Shown here: positions 37,381 through 45,987 of the stretch, piece by piece | How positions within the stretch are numbered: the stretch's first letter is position 1 | How the letters are laid out: every line of letters begins with the position of its first letter | The notes under the pieces: generated by a model | The model's database searches: none | What the model saw: only the letters and a program-made list of their open reading frames with translations | What the model was told of the DNA's origin: nothing | Made by a program: the position numbers and the translations under genes | DNA from: Hoeflea sp. BAL378 | GTDB lineage: Bacteria; Pseudomonadota; Alphaproteobacteria; Rhizobiales; Rhizobiaceae | Direction of reading: 5' to 3' | Length of the DNA stretch: 64,000 bases | NCBI RefSeq assembly: GCF_000759435.1 | Contig: NZ_JRJG01000024.1 | Location: 1 to 64,000 of the forward strand

Positions 37381-38307
37381 TTACTTGTCGGTGTTGATGA
37401 GGCCGCGCACGAACCAGCGCTGCATGAAGATCACGACGAGCACGGGCGGCACCATGACGATGAGGGTCCCGGCCATGGCGAGGTGCCATTGCGGATCTCC
37501 GCCGCCGGTCGAATTCGAATTGGGCACGAGATGGCCGAGTTCCACCGCGACCACGCCGTAGCTGGGGTCGGTGACCACCAGCAGCGGCCAGAGATACTGG
37601 TTCCACGAATAGACGAACATGATGGTGGCCAGCGCCGCGATGTTGGTGCGCGACAGCGGCACCAGATGCTCGATCAGGAAGCGGACCGGGCCGGCGCCAT
37701 CCATCTGCGCCGCTTCCACCAGTTCGTCCGGTATGGTCAGGAAGAACTGCCGGTAGAGGAAGGTGCCGGTCGCGGTGGCGACCAGCGGCAGGATCAGGCC
37801 CGTATAGGAGTTGAGCAGGTTCCATTCGAGATGCACCTCCACCCCGGAAATCCAGGCGATCAGCCGGCTGAGGCCGGTCGCATCGAGAATGGCCTGGAAC
37901 GGCGTGAGCGCATTGGCGGCCACGGCATAGGTCGGCACGATGCGCACCTCGAGCGGCAGCATCAGCGTGATGAACACCAGCCAGAAGATCGGCATGCGGA
38001 GCCGGTGGTTGAAGAAGACGATGCCGAAGGCGGTCATCGCCGCCAGGATGACCTTGCCGGTGACAACGCCGGTGGCGAGGATGAAGCTGTTGACGAATTT
38101 CTGGCTGAAGTCCGACCGGGTCCAGGCCTCGGCGATGTTGACGAAGAGCTGGTCGCCCGGGAGGAGCCGCGGCGGGATCTGGCTGATCTGTTCCATCGTC
38201 AGCGTGGCCGCGGTGAATGTCAGGTACAGCGGCACCATCAGCATCAGCAGCCCGACAAACAGGATGAGATGGGTGACGATGTTCAGGATGGGGGTGCGTT
38301 CGATCAT
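37381..38307 (-). CDS. ugpE: ABC transporter permease, UgpE type
   Basis: A 308-residue inner-membrane permease with six hydrophobic segments. It matches UgpE: NIVTHLILFVGLLMLMVPLYL at the N-terminus, MLPLEVRIVPTYAVAANA, the EAA motif ELVEAAQMDGAGPVRFLIEHLVP and SWNQYLWPLLVVTDPSYG. It pairs with UgpA to form the channel and is 12 bases downstream of it. The name reflects strong family similarity; a sister ligand such as a glycerophosphodiester is possible. Confidence 0.87.
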   Translation of the reverse strand: MIERTPILNIVTHLILFVGLLMLMVPLYLTFTAATLTMEQISQIPPRLLPGDQLFVNIAEAWTRSDFSQKFVNSFILATGVVTGKVILAAMTAFGIVFFNHRLRMPIFWLVFITLMLPLEVRIVPTYAVAANALTPFQAILDATGLSRLIAWISGVEVHLEWNLLNSYTGLILPLVATATGTFLYRQFFLTIPDELVEAAQMDGAGPVRFLIEHLVPLSRTNIAALATIMFVYSWNQYLWPLLVVTDPSYGVVAVELGHLVPNSNSTGGGDPQWHLAMAGTLIVMVPPVLVVIFMQRWFVRGLINTDK

Positions 38308-38319
38308 GTTTCCACCTCG

Positions 38320-39201
38320 TCAGCTATAGTGAATGCGCCGCTCGACGAAGCGGAACTGAAAGAAGGTGAGCGCGATGACGAGCAGCATCAGGATGATCGA
38401 CTGGGCGGCGGCGCCGGAATAGTCGAGGCCGCGGAACCCGTCCTCATAGATCTTGTAGACCATCAGGTTGGTCGCGCGCGCCGGCCCGCCGACGGTCAGG
38501 GTGTCGACGATGCCGAAGCTGTCGGTGAAACTGTCGGTGATGTTGATGACCAGCAGGAAGAAGAATGTCGGCGCCATCAACGGCAGTTGCAGGTCCCACA
38601 TGCGGCGCAGCACGCCCGAGCCGTCCATGGCGCAGGCTTCCGTGAGCGAGCGCGGGATCGACTGCAGCGCCGCGAGGAAGAAGATGAAGCTGTAGGCGAT
38701 CTGTTTCCACGCGCCGGCGACGATCACCATGAACAGCGCGTGGCTGCCGTTCATGATCGGGTCCCACAGACCCGGAAAGAGATGGTTGATGTAGGAGAAC
38801 AGTCCCGCCGACGGATTGAAGATGAACCGGAACGACAGGCCGACCGCGGGCGCCGCCACGGCATAGGGCCAGATCAGGCCGACGCGATAGAACTTGTAGC
38901 CCGTCAGTTGCCGGTCGGCAAACAGGGCGAGGATCAATGCCATGCCCATGGCCAGCGCGGTCGTGGCGATGGCGTAGATCACCGAGACGCGGACCGAATC
39001 CCAGTACTGGCTGTCGGTCAGCAACTGCCGGAAATTCTCGAAGCCGACCCATTCATTGCCGCCGCCCCAGGGCTGTTCCAGCGTGAAGGCCCAGTAGATT
39101 GCCTGCGAGGTCGGCCAGTAGAAGAAGACGAAGATGATCAGCAATTGCGGCGCCACCATCAGGGCGGCAATCCAGTTGTTCTTGAAATAGGCGCGGCGCA
39201 T
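38320..39201 (-). CDS. ugpA: ABC transporter permease, UgpA type
   Basis: A 293-residue inner-membrane permease. Its N-terminus (WIAALMVAPQLLIIFVFFYWP), FENFRQLLTDSQYW, FNPSAGLFSYINHL and EAA motif SLTEACAMDGSGVLRRMWDLQLP are typical of UgpA. It follows ugpB by 78 bases, a gap that carries a GC hairpin, and is closely followed by ugpE. Confidence 0.88.
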   Translation of the reverse strand: MRRAYFKNNWIAALMVAPQLLIIFVFFYWPTSQAIYWAFTLEQPWGGGNEWVGFENFRQLLTDSQYWDSVRVSVIYAIATTALAMGMALILALFADRQLTGYKFYRVGLIWPYAVAAPAVGLSFRFIFNPSAGLFSYINHLFPGLWDPIMNGSHALFMVIVAGAWKQIAYSFIFFLAALQSIPRSLTEACAMDGSGVLRRMWDLQLPLMAPTFFFLLVINITDSFTDSFGIVDTLTVGGPARATNLMVYKIYEDGFRGLDYSGAAAQSIILMLLVIALTFFQFRFVERRIHYS

Positions 39202-39235
39202 GGCGGTCGTCCCGGCGTTCTGAATTGATCGGAAA

Positions 39236-39260
39236 GCCGCGGCGGACGGGCCGCCACGGC
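39236..39260 (-). terminator. Hairpin between ugpB and ugpA
   Basis: GCCGCGGCGG (39236-39245) and CCGCCACGGC (39251-39260) pair with one mismatch around a 5-base loop, 20 bases past the ugpB stop. It fits the recurring pattern here of hairpins just after binding-protein genes and may reduce downstream expression. Confidence 0.5.
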
Positions 39261-39279
39261 TTCAGGGTCGACGGCCCGA

Positions 39280-40611
39280 TCAGGGGAAGGACTTGCCCTT
39301 GTAGGTGCGGGCGAACTTGGCCAGCACGTCGTCGGACCGCTGGGCGGCGGTGTCGAGCGCTTCCTTCATCGGCATATTGCCTGCAAGTGCGGCCTCGACC
39401 GCATTCTTCCACTCGGCGCGGATCTGGATGAAGCCGCCGAGGCGGATGCCGCGGGTGAGCGGGCCAGGCTCGGTGAAGGTCAGCGATTCCAGCGCCACTT
39501 CGCGGCCCTTGAACGGAGCGCTGTCGTAGAAGCCCTTGTCCTTCAGGCCCTGGAAGCCCTTCTTCGTCACCGGGATGTAGCCGGTCACCGTCGACCAGTA
39601 TTCTTCCGATTCCGGCGTCGCCAGGAACTTGAGATAGGCGGCAGCGCCGCGGTATTCCGGTTCGGTCTTCTTGGAGAGCACCCACAGCGAGGCGCCGCCG
39701 ACGACGGTGTTGTGGCGTTCCGTGCCTTCATAGACCGGCAGCATGGTCACCGACCAGTTCATGCCTTCCTTGGCGGTCTTGGAGACCGTGGCGTGGCCGG
39801 CGATGGAATTGGCGTAGAACGAGCATTCGCCCTGGGCAAAGCTCGACTGGGCGTTGATGCCGCCCTGGGCGGTGCGGATCTGCAGCAGGCCCTCATCCAA
39901 CCAGCGCTTGATGTTCTCCATGTGCTTCACATGCAGCGTCGTGTTGTAGAGAATCTTGCTGTCGAGGCCGTCATAACCGTTGTTGTTGCTGGCGACCGGC
40001 ACGTTGTGGGCCATCGAGAACTGCTCGAGATCGACCCAGGGATCGGCCGAATAGGCGTAGGGGCAGGCCTTGCCGCTTTCCTTGAGCTTCTTCAGCGTCG
40101 CTTCGAACTCTTCCCAGGTGGCCGGCGGCGTGTCCATGCCGATCGACTTGAGGTCGTCGGCATTGTAATACATGACGGCGGTCGAGGAGTTGAACGGCAT
40201 CGAGAACAGCTCGCCCTTCGACGAGGCGTAGTAATTGGAGATGCCGGGGAAATAGTTGGCCCAGTCGACATCGATATTGTAGTCGGCCATCATCTTCTGC
40301 ACCGGATAGAACTCGCCCGACAGCATCAGGTCGGCGGTGCCGGCGTCATAGGCCTGGACGATGGTCGGGTGCTTGCCGGCGCGGAAGGCGGCGATCGTGT
40401 TCTGCACCGCCTGGGCATACCCGTCCTGGCCGACGCAGAGGATCTCGTACTCGCTCTGCGCGGCGTTGAAGCGGTTGCAGGTTTCCTGCACCTTCTCGCC
40501 GAGATCGCCGCTCAGGCCGTACCAGTATTCGAATTTGGTCTTCTCCGCGCTGGCCGTACCGGCCGAGAGCGCCAGAAGCGCGACTGCCGCGCTCAATGCT
40601 CTGGTGTTCAT
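39280..40611 (-). CDS. ugpB: sn-Glycerol-3-phosphate-type substrate-binding protein
   Basis: A 443-residue periplasmic binding protein. A signal peptide ends at SAGTASA (about residue 22). The mature sequence (EYWYGLSGDLGEKVQETCNRF, VQAYDAGTADLM, MPFNSSTAVMYYNADDL, GGASLWVLSKK) aligns with UgpB. UgpB proteins bind glycerol-3-phosphate and its diesters. It heads the importer block after a 210-bp gap that holds a terminator-like hairpin for the preceding phosphodiesterase gene and an inverted repeat, so it may have its own promoter. Confidence 0.88.
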   Translation of the reverse strand: MNTRALSAAVALLALSAGTASAEKTKFEYWYGLSGDLGEKVQETCNRFNAAQSEYEILCVGQDGYAQAVQNTIAAFRAGKHPTIVQAYDAGTADLMLSGEFYPVQKMMADYNIDVDWANYFPGISNYYASSKGELFSMPFNSSTAVMYYNADDLKSIGMDTPPATWEEFEATLKKLKESGKACPYAYSADPWVDLEQFSMAHNVPVASNNNGYDGLDSKILYNTTLHVKHMENIKRWLDEGLLQIRTAQGGINAQSSFAQGECSFYANSIAGHATVSKTAKEGMNWSVTMLPVYEGTERHNTVVGGASLWVLSKKTEPEYRGAAAYLKFLATPESEEYWSTVTGYIPVTKKGFQGLKDKGFYDSAPFKGREVALESLTFTEPGPLTRGIRLGGFIQIRAEWKNAVEAALAGNMPMKEALDTAAQRSDDVLAKFARTYKGKSFP

Positions 40612-40715
40612 CTCGTTGTCTCCTGGTCAAATTGTTCTCTGAGCGGAACTCCGCCCGACGCAGCTAGGGCAATAGCGGCGGAAGATGATGGAGAGATAAC
40701 GGGCAAGTGAAATAT

Positions 40716-40749
40716 TTGTGAATAAATTCAATAACATAAGCATTCACAA
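40716..40749. promoter_or_regulatory. Inverted repeat upstream of ugpB
   Basis: TTGTGAAT (40716-40723) and ATTCACAA (40742-40749) are exact complements separated by 18 AT-rich bases, about 105 bases before ugpB. An inner GAAT-AA-ATTC dyad lies within. A regulator site, possibly for the GlpR-like protein encoded upstream, is plausible; the half-site differs from the dyad at 43270-43292 but shares TTCA. Confidence 0.4.
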
Positions 40750-40757
40750 CGGCAAGC

Positions 40758-40782
40758 GCCCCGCCTGTAATCCAGGCAGGGC
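40758..40782 (-). terminator. Hairpin downstream of the phosphodiesterase gene
   Basis: GCCCCGCCTG (40758-40767) and CAGGCAGGGC (40773-40782) pair over ten positions (one G-T) with a 5-base loop, 40 bases past the phosphodiesterase stop. No T run follows, so efficiency is uncertain. Confidence 0.5.
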
Positions 40783-40821
40783 ACTGCGGTCTCGACTGGA
40801 CGCCAGGCGTCGGGTCGTGGC

Positions 40822-41637
40822 CTAACCGGCGCCGAAAAGCGCCGGCGCCATCTCGGTATGGTGGTCGATGAAATTCTCGAAATGCACGAGAACGGAATGC
40901 TCGTCCGCCAGCACGACCGCATACTGAGCCGGACCCTCGAGCCGCGGTTGCTGCCCCGGCATGCCGGTCAGATGCAGGCCGACATTGTAATGATTGCCGG
41001 CAATCGTGGTGAAGGGGATGCCGTGATAGAGGCCCGTCGTGGTGATGTGCACATGGCCGGCAATCACCTGCCGGATGTCGGGATGGGTCTTCAGCACCGC
41101 GATGAAGCCGTCGGACTCGCGCAGCTTGATGCTGTCGACCGGCAGCCTCAGATCATTGGCGTGATGATGCAGCACGACGATCACCGGCCTGTCCCGCGCC
41201 TCGGCCAACCGGACGGCGAGCCAGTCCAGCCGGCGGTCGCAAAGCTTGCCGCCATGGCCGTGGTCGCCAAAACCCCATTCCGTGCTGTCGAGGACGATGA
41301 CGCGATAGCCTGCCGCATCGATCACCTTGTTGATGTGGCCGTTCTCGTCCGCCTCCGCCGCGCCATAGACCGACAGAAAGGTGGCGCGATTGTCATGATT
41401 GCCGAGCGTCAGGTGGCAGGGGACGGCAAGCGGCGACAGGACCTGCCTGAGCCGTTCATAGGCCGCGGCCTCGCCCCGGTCGGCAAGGTCGCCGGCGATG
41501 ACGCAGAAGGCGGCGTCGCCGTGTCGTTGATTGATCGCCGCTACCGCCTGGGCAAGGCGGTCGGCGGTGTCGAGGCCGTGCGAGACCGCCCCTTCCGGGA
41601 CGATGTGCAGGTCGCTGAGGACAAGGAACTTGAGCAT
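40822..41637 (-). CDS. Calcineurin-like phosphodiesterase (GpdQ/CpdA type)
   Basis: A 271-residue class III phosphodiesterase. All binuclear-metal motifs are present: DLHI (Asp9, His11), GDLADRG, GNHD, LHHHAND and GHVH. There is no signal peptide, so it acts in the cytoplasm. Relatives hydrolyse cyclic nucleotides (CpdA) or glycerophosphodiesters (GpdQ). Its place between a TIM-barrel isomerase and an UgpBAEC-type importer under a GlpR-like regulator makes hydrolysis of imported glycerophosphodiesters the likelier role, by inference. Confidence 0.85.
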   Translation of the reverse strand: MLKFLVLSDLHIVPEGAVSHGLDTADRLAQAVAAINQRHGDAAFCVIAGDLADRGEAAAYERLRQVLSPLAVPCHLTLGNHDNRATFLSVYGAAEADENGHINKVIDAAGYRVIVLDSTEWGFGDHGHGGKLCDRRLDWLAVRLAEARDRPVIVVLHHHANDLRLPVDSIKLRESDGFIAVLKTHPDIRQVIAGHVHITTTGLYHGIPFTTIAGNHYNVGLHLTGMPGQQPRLEGPAQYAVVLADEHSVLVHFENFIDHHTEMAPALFGAG

Positions 41638-41647
41638 CGGTGTTTCC

Positions 41648-42466
41648 TCAGATTGCCAGGCCGAGCGCGGCCATACGGGCGGCCGACGCGGGGATCTTGG
41701 ATTTGTCCTTGATCTCGATGATCAGCCTCGGATTGCTGTCGAGAAGCGAAAGCGCTTCAAACACGCTGGGCCAGAGAATGGTGCCTTCGCCCAGACTCCA
41801 GTGCCGGTCGGCATAGCCGTCGGCATCCTGCAGATGCACATGCTGCAGCCGGTTGCCGGCAATCCGGACATAATAGTCGACCGGCGGCGCCCCCGTGGAG
41901 CCGCAGGCGTAATGGGCATGGCCGGTGTCGAGCGAGACCGCCACGGCCGGCGACTGGAAACTGTCGGCCAGCAGGCAGCGAAGCGCCGGATCCTTGTCCT
42001 CGATATTCTCGATGACCATGGTGCAGCCGATGTCCTCGGCGCGCTTGACCGCCTCCGCCATGGTGATCTGGCAGCGCTCGATCAGCTTTTCCAGCTCGCC
42101 CGGATTGTTGGTGAGATTGTTGTAGGACCAGGTGGTGAACGGGCTGTGGATCACCATCTGCGTCGCGCCGATCGCCTCGCAGACCTGGAGGCCCTGGTCG
42201 AGGCGCCGGGCGACCACGGCGCGGATGTCGGGATCCTGCGAGCCGATGACGAAGCCCCAGAACGGGCCATGGATGCCGAGGCGGCCGGTGTGTCCGTCGA
42301 GCAGCCGCCTGGCGCGTTCGGCAAGCGGGCTCCAGTCGCCCGACAGCGTGTCGGCGTCGATGAAGCTTTGCAGCTCCAGATCGCGCTGATGCGCCAACAG
42401 CCAGTCGCGATGGGTTTCGACATTGTCCAGCGTCATGGCGGCGCCGAGAATGGGGAGGGTCGTCAT
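41648..42466 (-). CDS. Sugar phosphate isomerase/epimerase-like TIM barrel
   Basis: A 272-residue xylose-isomerase-like TIM barrel (AP endonuclease 2 superfamily). Metal-binding positions are recognisable in MVIENIED (Glu), VSLDTGHAH (Asp, His), QHVHLQDADG (His, Asp) and LIIEIKD (Glu). Family members isomerise or epimerise sugars and small phosphates. Substrate unknown. It overlaps the GlpR-like gene stop by 4 bases and precedes the phosphodiesterase by 10 bases, so all three are one unit. Confidence 0.8.
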   Translation of the reverse strand: MTTLPILGAAMTLDNVETHRDWLLAHQRDLELQSFIDADTLSGDWSPLAERARRLLDGHTGRLGIHGPFWGFVIGSQDPDIRAVVARRLDQGLQVCEAIGATQMVIHSPFTTWSYNNLTNNPGELEKLIERCQITMAEAVKRAEDIGCTMVIENIEDKDPALRCLLADSFQSPAVAVSLDTGHAHYACGSTGAPPVDYYVRIAGNRLQHVHLQDADGYADRHWSLGEGTILWPSVFEALSLLDSNPRLIIEIKDKSKIPASAARMAALGLAI

Positions 42467-43260
42467 ACTGTATCTCCAGTGAAAGGAATCTTGCGCAAAA
42501 GGATGCCGCCCTGGTCGTCGCCTTCGACAGAGTGGCCGGCGAGGTGGGATGGAGGCGGAAGGCTGTCGAGGACGACGATGTCGGCGTCCGAAAAATGGCC
42601 GCCGCGCGCCGGCGCCGGGCGGCCGAACTTGCTGGCGTCGACCACGAGGATGGACGTCCGGCAGCTTTCCATCAGCGCCTGGCGCGCCATGACCTCGCTG
42701 CGGTCGAAATCCACCAGCGCGCCATCCGGCTCGATGCCGCCGACGCCGAAGATTCCGAAATCCACGCGATAGTCGCGAAACATCGCCTCGACATTGCGCC
42801 CAAGAAGATCGCGATCGGGGAGCCGGACGGCCCCTCCGGGAAGGATGATGTGGTGCGAGCCATTGACGGATAGCGCCATGGCGACATTGAGGTTGCTGGT
42901 CAGCACCGTCAGGTCCTCGTGCCCGGCAAGGGCCTGCGCCACGAATTCCGGCGTTGTCCCGTTTCCGAGCGCCACGGAAGCGTGGTTGGGGACAAGCCGC
43001 GCGACCCGTGCGGCGATGATCCGCTTGCGCCCGGGGTTCGTCACCTGCCGGTGGTCATAGGACAGGTTCGTGTTCGACAGCACCAGCGATGCCGCTCCGC
43101 CATGCCGGCGGCGCAGCACCGTGCCGTCACACAAGAGGTTGATGTCGCGCCGGATCGTCTGCGGCGTCACGCCGAACCGGTCGGCCAGCGCTTCCACGCG
43201 CATGAAGCCGTTCGACTGGATGAGGGCCGCGATCTCGAGTTGTCTTGGGGTAAAATCCAT
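42463..43260 (-). CDS. DeoR-family repressor, GlpR-like
   Basis: A 265-residue protein. The N-terminal winged helix (TPRQLEIAALIQSNGFMRVEALADRF, VTPQTIRRDINLL) precedes a sugar-phosphate-binding DeoR domain with ALGNGTTPEF, LTSNLNVAMAL and VDFGIFGVGGIEPDGAL, closely like E. coli GlpR. The ATG at 43260 is chosen because the distance to PQTIRRD equals that of GlpR and leaves the dyad at 43270-43292 upstream; an ATG at 43275 lies inside the dyad. It probably represses this operon until glycerol-3-phosphate appears. Confidence 0.88.
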   Translation of the reverse strand: MDFTPRQLEIAALIQSNGFMRVEALADRFGVTPQTIRRDINLLCDGTVLRRRHGGAASLVLSNTNLSYDHRQVTNPGRKRIIAARVARLVPNHASVALGNGTTPEFVAQALAGHEDLTVLTSNLNVAMALSVNGSHHIILPGGAVRLPDRDLLGRNVEAMFRDYRVDFGIFGVGGIEPDGALVDFDRSEVMARQALMESCRTSILVVDASKFGRPAPARGGHFSDADIVVLDSLPPPSHLAGHSVEGDDQGGILLRKIPFTGDTV

Positions 43261-43269
43261 GGCTGCCAG

Positions 43270-43292
43270 GTTCATTTGAAAACCAAATGAAC
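43270..43292. promoter_or_regulatory. Perfect inverted repeat before the GlpR-like gene
   Basis: Arms GTTCATTTG (43270-43278) and CAAATGAAC (43284-43292) are exact complements with a 5-base spacer, 10 bases upstream of the preferred start codon. A second short dyad, GGTTC-TTT-GAACC, is at 43322-43334. Position and symmetry suggest autoregulation by the DeoR-family protein. Confidence 0.6.
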
Positions 43293-43496
43293 ATGGAAGC
43301 GCTCAATGACATTCGATTGTCGGTTCTTTGAACCTCGGATGAATTTTATGTGTCAGACAGGTGAACGGCGGCAAAAGCCGTTGTTTCGCCTTGCTTTTTC
43401 CGGCTGCCCCCCGCTTGGACCCATGGGTCGCGGCAAAGGGGAGCGCATCGGGGCTGCGCGGCGCCCGTCGAGCTCCTGTCCCGTCTCGCCCGGATG

Positions 43497-44699
43497 TCAG
43501 CCGTCCGCGCCAGAACTGATGATCCATCCGCGGTTGTCGGCGCCGAACAGCTCGTGGCCGTCATCGGTGATGATGACCGTGTCCTCGAGCTTGATGTAGC
43601 CCCGGCTCGGATGCTGCATCGTGGTCTCCACCGACAGCACCATGCCCGGCTCGAACGGCCGCTCCGCATCGATCCCTTCATAGGCCACCGGATGGTTGGT
43701 CATCAGGAACGGCGCCTCGTGGCTGATCAGGCCCATGCCATGCGCGAAGAAATCATTGTGCCTGGCATTGGCGCCGCGCCGGAGTTCGGCCTCGCCGGCG
43801 GCGATCATCGCCGCACCCGTCTGCCCCGGCCCGATGCAGGCAAAGGCCGCCTGCTGCACCGCGTCGACTTCGGCGAGGATATCGACCAGCTCGGCATCGG
43901 GTTCGCCCAGCACGCCCATCCGGCAGATGTCACCGATATAGCCGTGGAGATTGCCGCCCGAATCGATCGACAGGACCTCGCCCTTTTTCCAGGCCTGGCC
44001 GGAACCGGCCCGGACATGGCTGTCGCCAAGCGTGAGAAGGCAGTATTCGAACGCCAGCTCGCGCTTCGTCTCCTCCTGGCGCAGGCGCTCGATGATTTCA
44101 TGTTTCGAACTGCCCTCGCCGGAAGCCAGGATCGTCGCCTGCATCGAGGCGCTGATCCGTGCGGTCGCCTCGCGCAACAGGTCGAGCTCCGGCTTCGACT
44201 TGATCATCCTGAGCCGCGTCAGCATCATGCTGGCGTCCACCGGCGAGGCCTGCGGCAGGGCTTCGGCCAGCGCGTCAAAGCCGTCCTTGGGCATGAAGCC
44301 GGCCTCAAAGCCGATCCGCCCGCTGGCCACGCCGCATGCCTGCAGATGCGCGCCGACCGATGTCATCGTGTCCACCGAACCCCAATGGTCGGGACGGAAC
44401 TCGGGCACCCAGAACGGCGCCACCTTGTGTTCGTGGATCTCCATCTTGTTGGCGAAATATCCGGTGCGGTCGGGTTTGCCGCGGACATAGACAAAGGCCG
44501 GCAGGTAGCGGCTCTGGCCGATGGCATCCATGGCCGAGAAGAAGATGAACTGGTAGCCGCCCAGCAGATAGCGGACATTGTGCTTGGAGGTGGCGACCAG
44601 GGCATCGAGACCGGCGGCCTCCATGGCGGCGTCCAGATCGTCGAACCGGTACGGCAGGTCCGCGGACGAAGCCGCGTGCAGGGGTGAGAGTTCGCGCAT
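43497..44699 (-). CDS. M24 family metallopeptidase (creatinase/prolidase-like)
   Basis: A 400-residue pita-bread hydrolase. An N-terminal creatinase domain (about 20-165) is followed by the M24 core with five metal ligands: IDSGGNLHGYIGD (two Asp), FFAHGMGLISHEAP (His), LSVETTM (Glu) and IKLEDTV (Glu). Members cleave Xaa-Pro peptides or C-N bonds in creatine-like compounds. It is the last gene of a four-gene minus-strand operon with a cupin and a split Tm-1-like pair; the substrate is unknown. About 220 bases to the GlpR-like gene form a separate control region. Confidence 0.85.
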   Translation of the reverse strand: MRELSPLHAASSADLPYRFDDLDAAMEAAGLDALVATSKHNVRYLLGGYQFIFFSAMDAIGQSRYLPAFVYVRGKPDRTGYFANKMEIHEHKVAPFWVPEFRPDHWGSVDTMTSVGAHLQACGVASGRIGFEAGFMPKDGFDALAEALPQASPVDASMMLTRLRMIKSKPELDLLREATARISASMQATILASGEGSSKHEIIERLRQEETKRELAFEYCLLTLGDSHVRAGSGQAWKKGEVLSIDSGGNLHGYIGDICRMGVLGEPDAELVDILAEVDAVQQAAFACIGPGQTGAAMIAAGEAELRRGANARHNDFFAHGMGLISHEAPFLMTNHPVAYEGIDAERPFEPGMVLSVETTMQHPSRGYIKLEDTVIITDDGHELFGADNRGWIISSGADG

Positions 44700-44717
44700 G
44701 GTGACAGGCTCCCTGGT

Positions 44718-45131
44718 TCAATCGTGCGGCGGCGGGACGAGGCGGAAATCGGGAAGGTCGCGCAGCAGCTCCTCCGGCCCCGCCGGGCTGTAGACGACAA
44801 ACAGCTTCATCGGCGTGTCTCCGGTGTTGAGCGTCGAGTGAAACCGGCTTTCCGGCACGAAGATGGTGCAGCCGGCGCGCACCTGTTCGGTCACCGGATT
44901 GCCTTGGGTGTCCTCGACCATCTGCTCGCCATTGCCTTCGAGCACATAGATGATCTCCTCGGCGCCGGGGTGATTGTGCCGGGCATGGCCCTGGCCGGGC
45001 GGAACATGCACGACGCCGGCCGAGAACCGGCCCGCGCCGTTGACCGAGGGCCCGCAGGTGACCGTCAGATGCCCCCAGTCGAAGGCGAAGCGGTCCACGG
45101 CTTCCGGATAGACGAAAAAACTCTCGCTCAT
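44718..45131 (-). CDS. Cupin-domain protein
   Basis: A 137-residue single cupin. Motif 1 is [19 protein letters not shown] (His, His, Glu) and motif 2 is [14 protein letters not shown] (His), so a metal site is present. Small cupins are isomerases, dioxygenases or sensors. The start overlaps the preceding gene's stop (ATGA) and the M24 gene begins 18 bases after its stop, so it belongs to the same operon. Function not assigned. Confidence 0.8.
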   Translation of the reverse strand: MSESFFVYPEAVDRFAFDWGHLTVTCGPSVNGAGRFSAGVVHVPPGQGHARHNHPGAEEIIYVLEGNGEQMVEDTQGNPVTEQVRAGCTIFVPESRFHSTLNTGDTPMKLFVVYSPAGPEELLRDLPDFRLVPPPHD

Positions 45132-45976
45132 GCCTCAGGTCCTTTCAGGTTCGGCAGGGATTTGAAATTGCGGATCTGGTCGCGGATGGCGGTTTCGGCG
45201 GGAAGCCGTTCCGCCGAGCTGGCCCCGTAGAATCCGTGGCAGCCGTCGCAGCGCGCCAGCACGTAAGCCGCATCCTCGGGCATCGAGATCGGCCCGCCAT
45301 GACACAGGATGATGATGTCGCCGCGAACGCTGCGCGCGGCCGCCGCAATGGCGTCGATTTCAAGCACGCAGTCGTCGAGCCCCTTGGCCGACGTTGCGCC
45401 GATACTGCCGCCGGTGGTCACGCCCATATGGGCGACGATGATGTCGGCTCCGGCCTGGGCCATGGCCCTGGCTTCGTCCGGGTTGAACACGTAAGGCGTG
45501 GTCAGCAGATCGAGCCCGTGCGCGGCGGCGATCATGTCGACCTCGAGCCCGAAGCCCATGCCGGTTTCCTCGAAGCTCTGGCGCATGGCGCCGTCGAACA
45601 GGCCGATGGTCGGGAAATTCTGCACGCCGGAGAACCCCATATATTTGAGTTCGGCGAGGAACTGCGGCATCAACACGAACGGATCGGTGCCGTTCACCCC
45701 GGCAAGGACCGGCGTGTGGCGGACCACCGGCAGCACCTCCACCGCCATTTCCTTGACGATCTCATTGGCGTTCCCGTAGGCGAGCAGGCCTGCGGCGGAG
45801 CCGCGGCCGGCCATGCGGTAGCGGCCCGAATTGTAGATGATGATCAGGTCGATGCCGCCGGCCTCCTCGGCCTTGGCCGAGAGCCCGGTTCCGGCGCCCC
45901 CGCCGATGATGGGCACACCCTGGGCGACCATGGCATTGAGGCGGGAGAGAATGTCCTTGCGTGGAATTGCGGGCAT
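45128..45976 (-). CDS. Phosphoenolpyruvate hydrolase-like TIM barrel (Tm-1 C-terminal type)
   Basis: A 282-residue TIM-barrel protein of the PEP-hydrolase/IGPS-like family: [24 protein letters not shown] at the N-terminus, [37 protein letters not shown] and [13 protein letters not shown]. In plants this domain is fused behind the Tm-1 ATP-binding domain; here the partner is the preceding separate gene. The reaction of bacterial members is unsettled. The ATG at 45976 gives the family start; the frame extends upstream into the neighbour. It overlaps the cupin start by 4 bases. Confidence 0.82.
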   Translation of the reverse strand: MPAIPRKDILSRLNAMVAQGVPIIGGGAGTGLSAKAEEAGGIDLIIIYNSGRYRMAGRGSAAGLLAYGNANEIVKEMAVEVLPVVRHTPVLAGVNGTDPFVLMPQFLAELKYMGFSGVQNFPTIGLFDGAMRQSFEETGMGFGLEVDMIAAAHGLDLLTTPYVFNPDEARAMAQAGADIIVAHMGVTTGGSIGATSAKGLDDCVLEIDAIAAAARSVRGDIIILCHGGPISMPEDAAYVLARCDGCHGFYGASSAERLPAETAIRDQIRNFKSLPNLKGPEA

Positions 45977-45987
45977 GAGATGCTCTT

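Noticed and set aside
36325-39228. 967-codon open frame on the plus strand
   Set aside because: Antisense to ugpC, ugpE and ugpA; His/Asp/Glu/Arg-rich shadow sequence with no family pattern.
43261-43275. ATG at 43275 as the GlpR-like start
   Set aside because: It lies inside a perfect dyad, and the ATG at 43260 gives the same spacing to the helix-turn-helix as E. coli GlpR.
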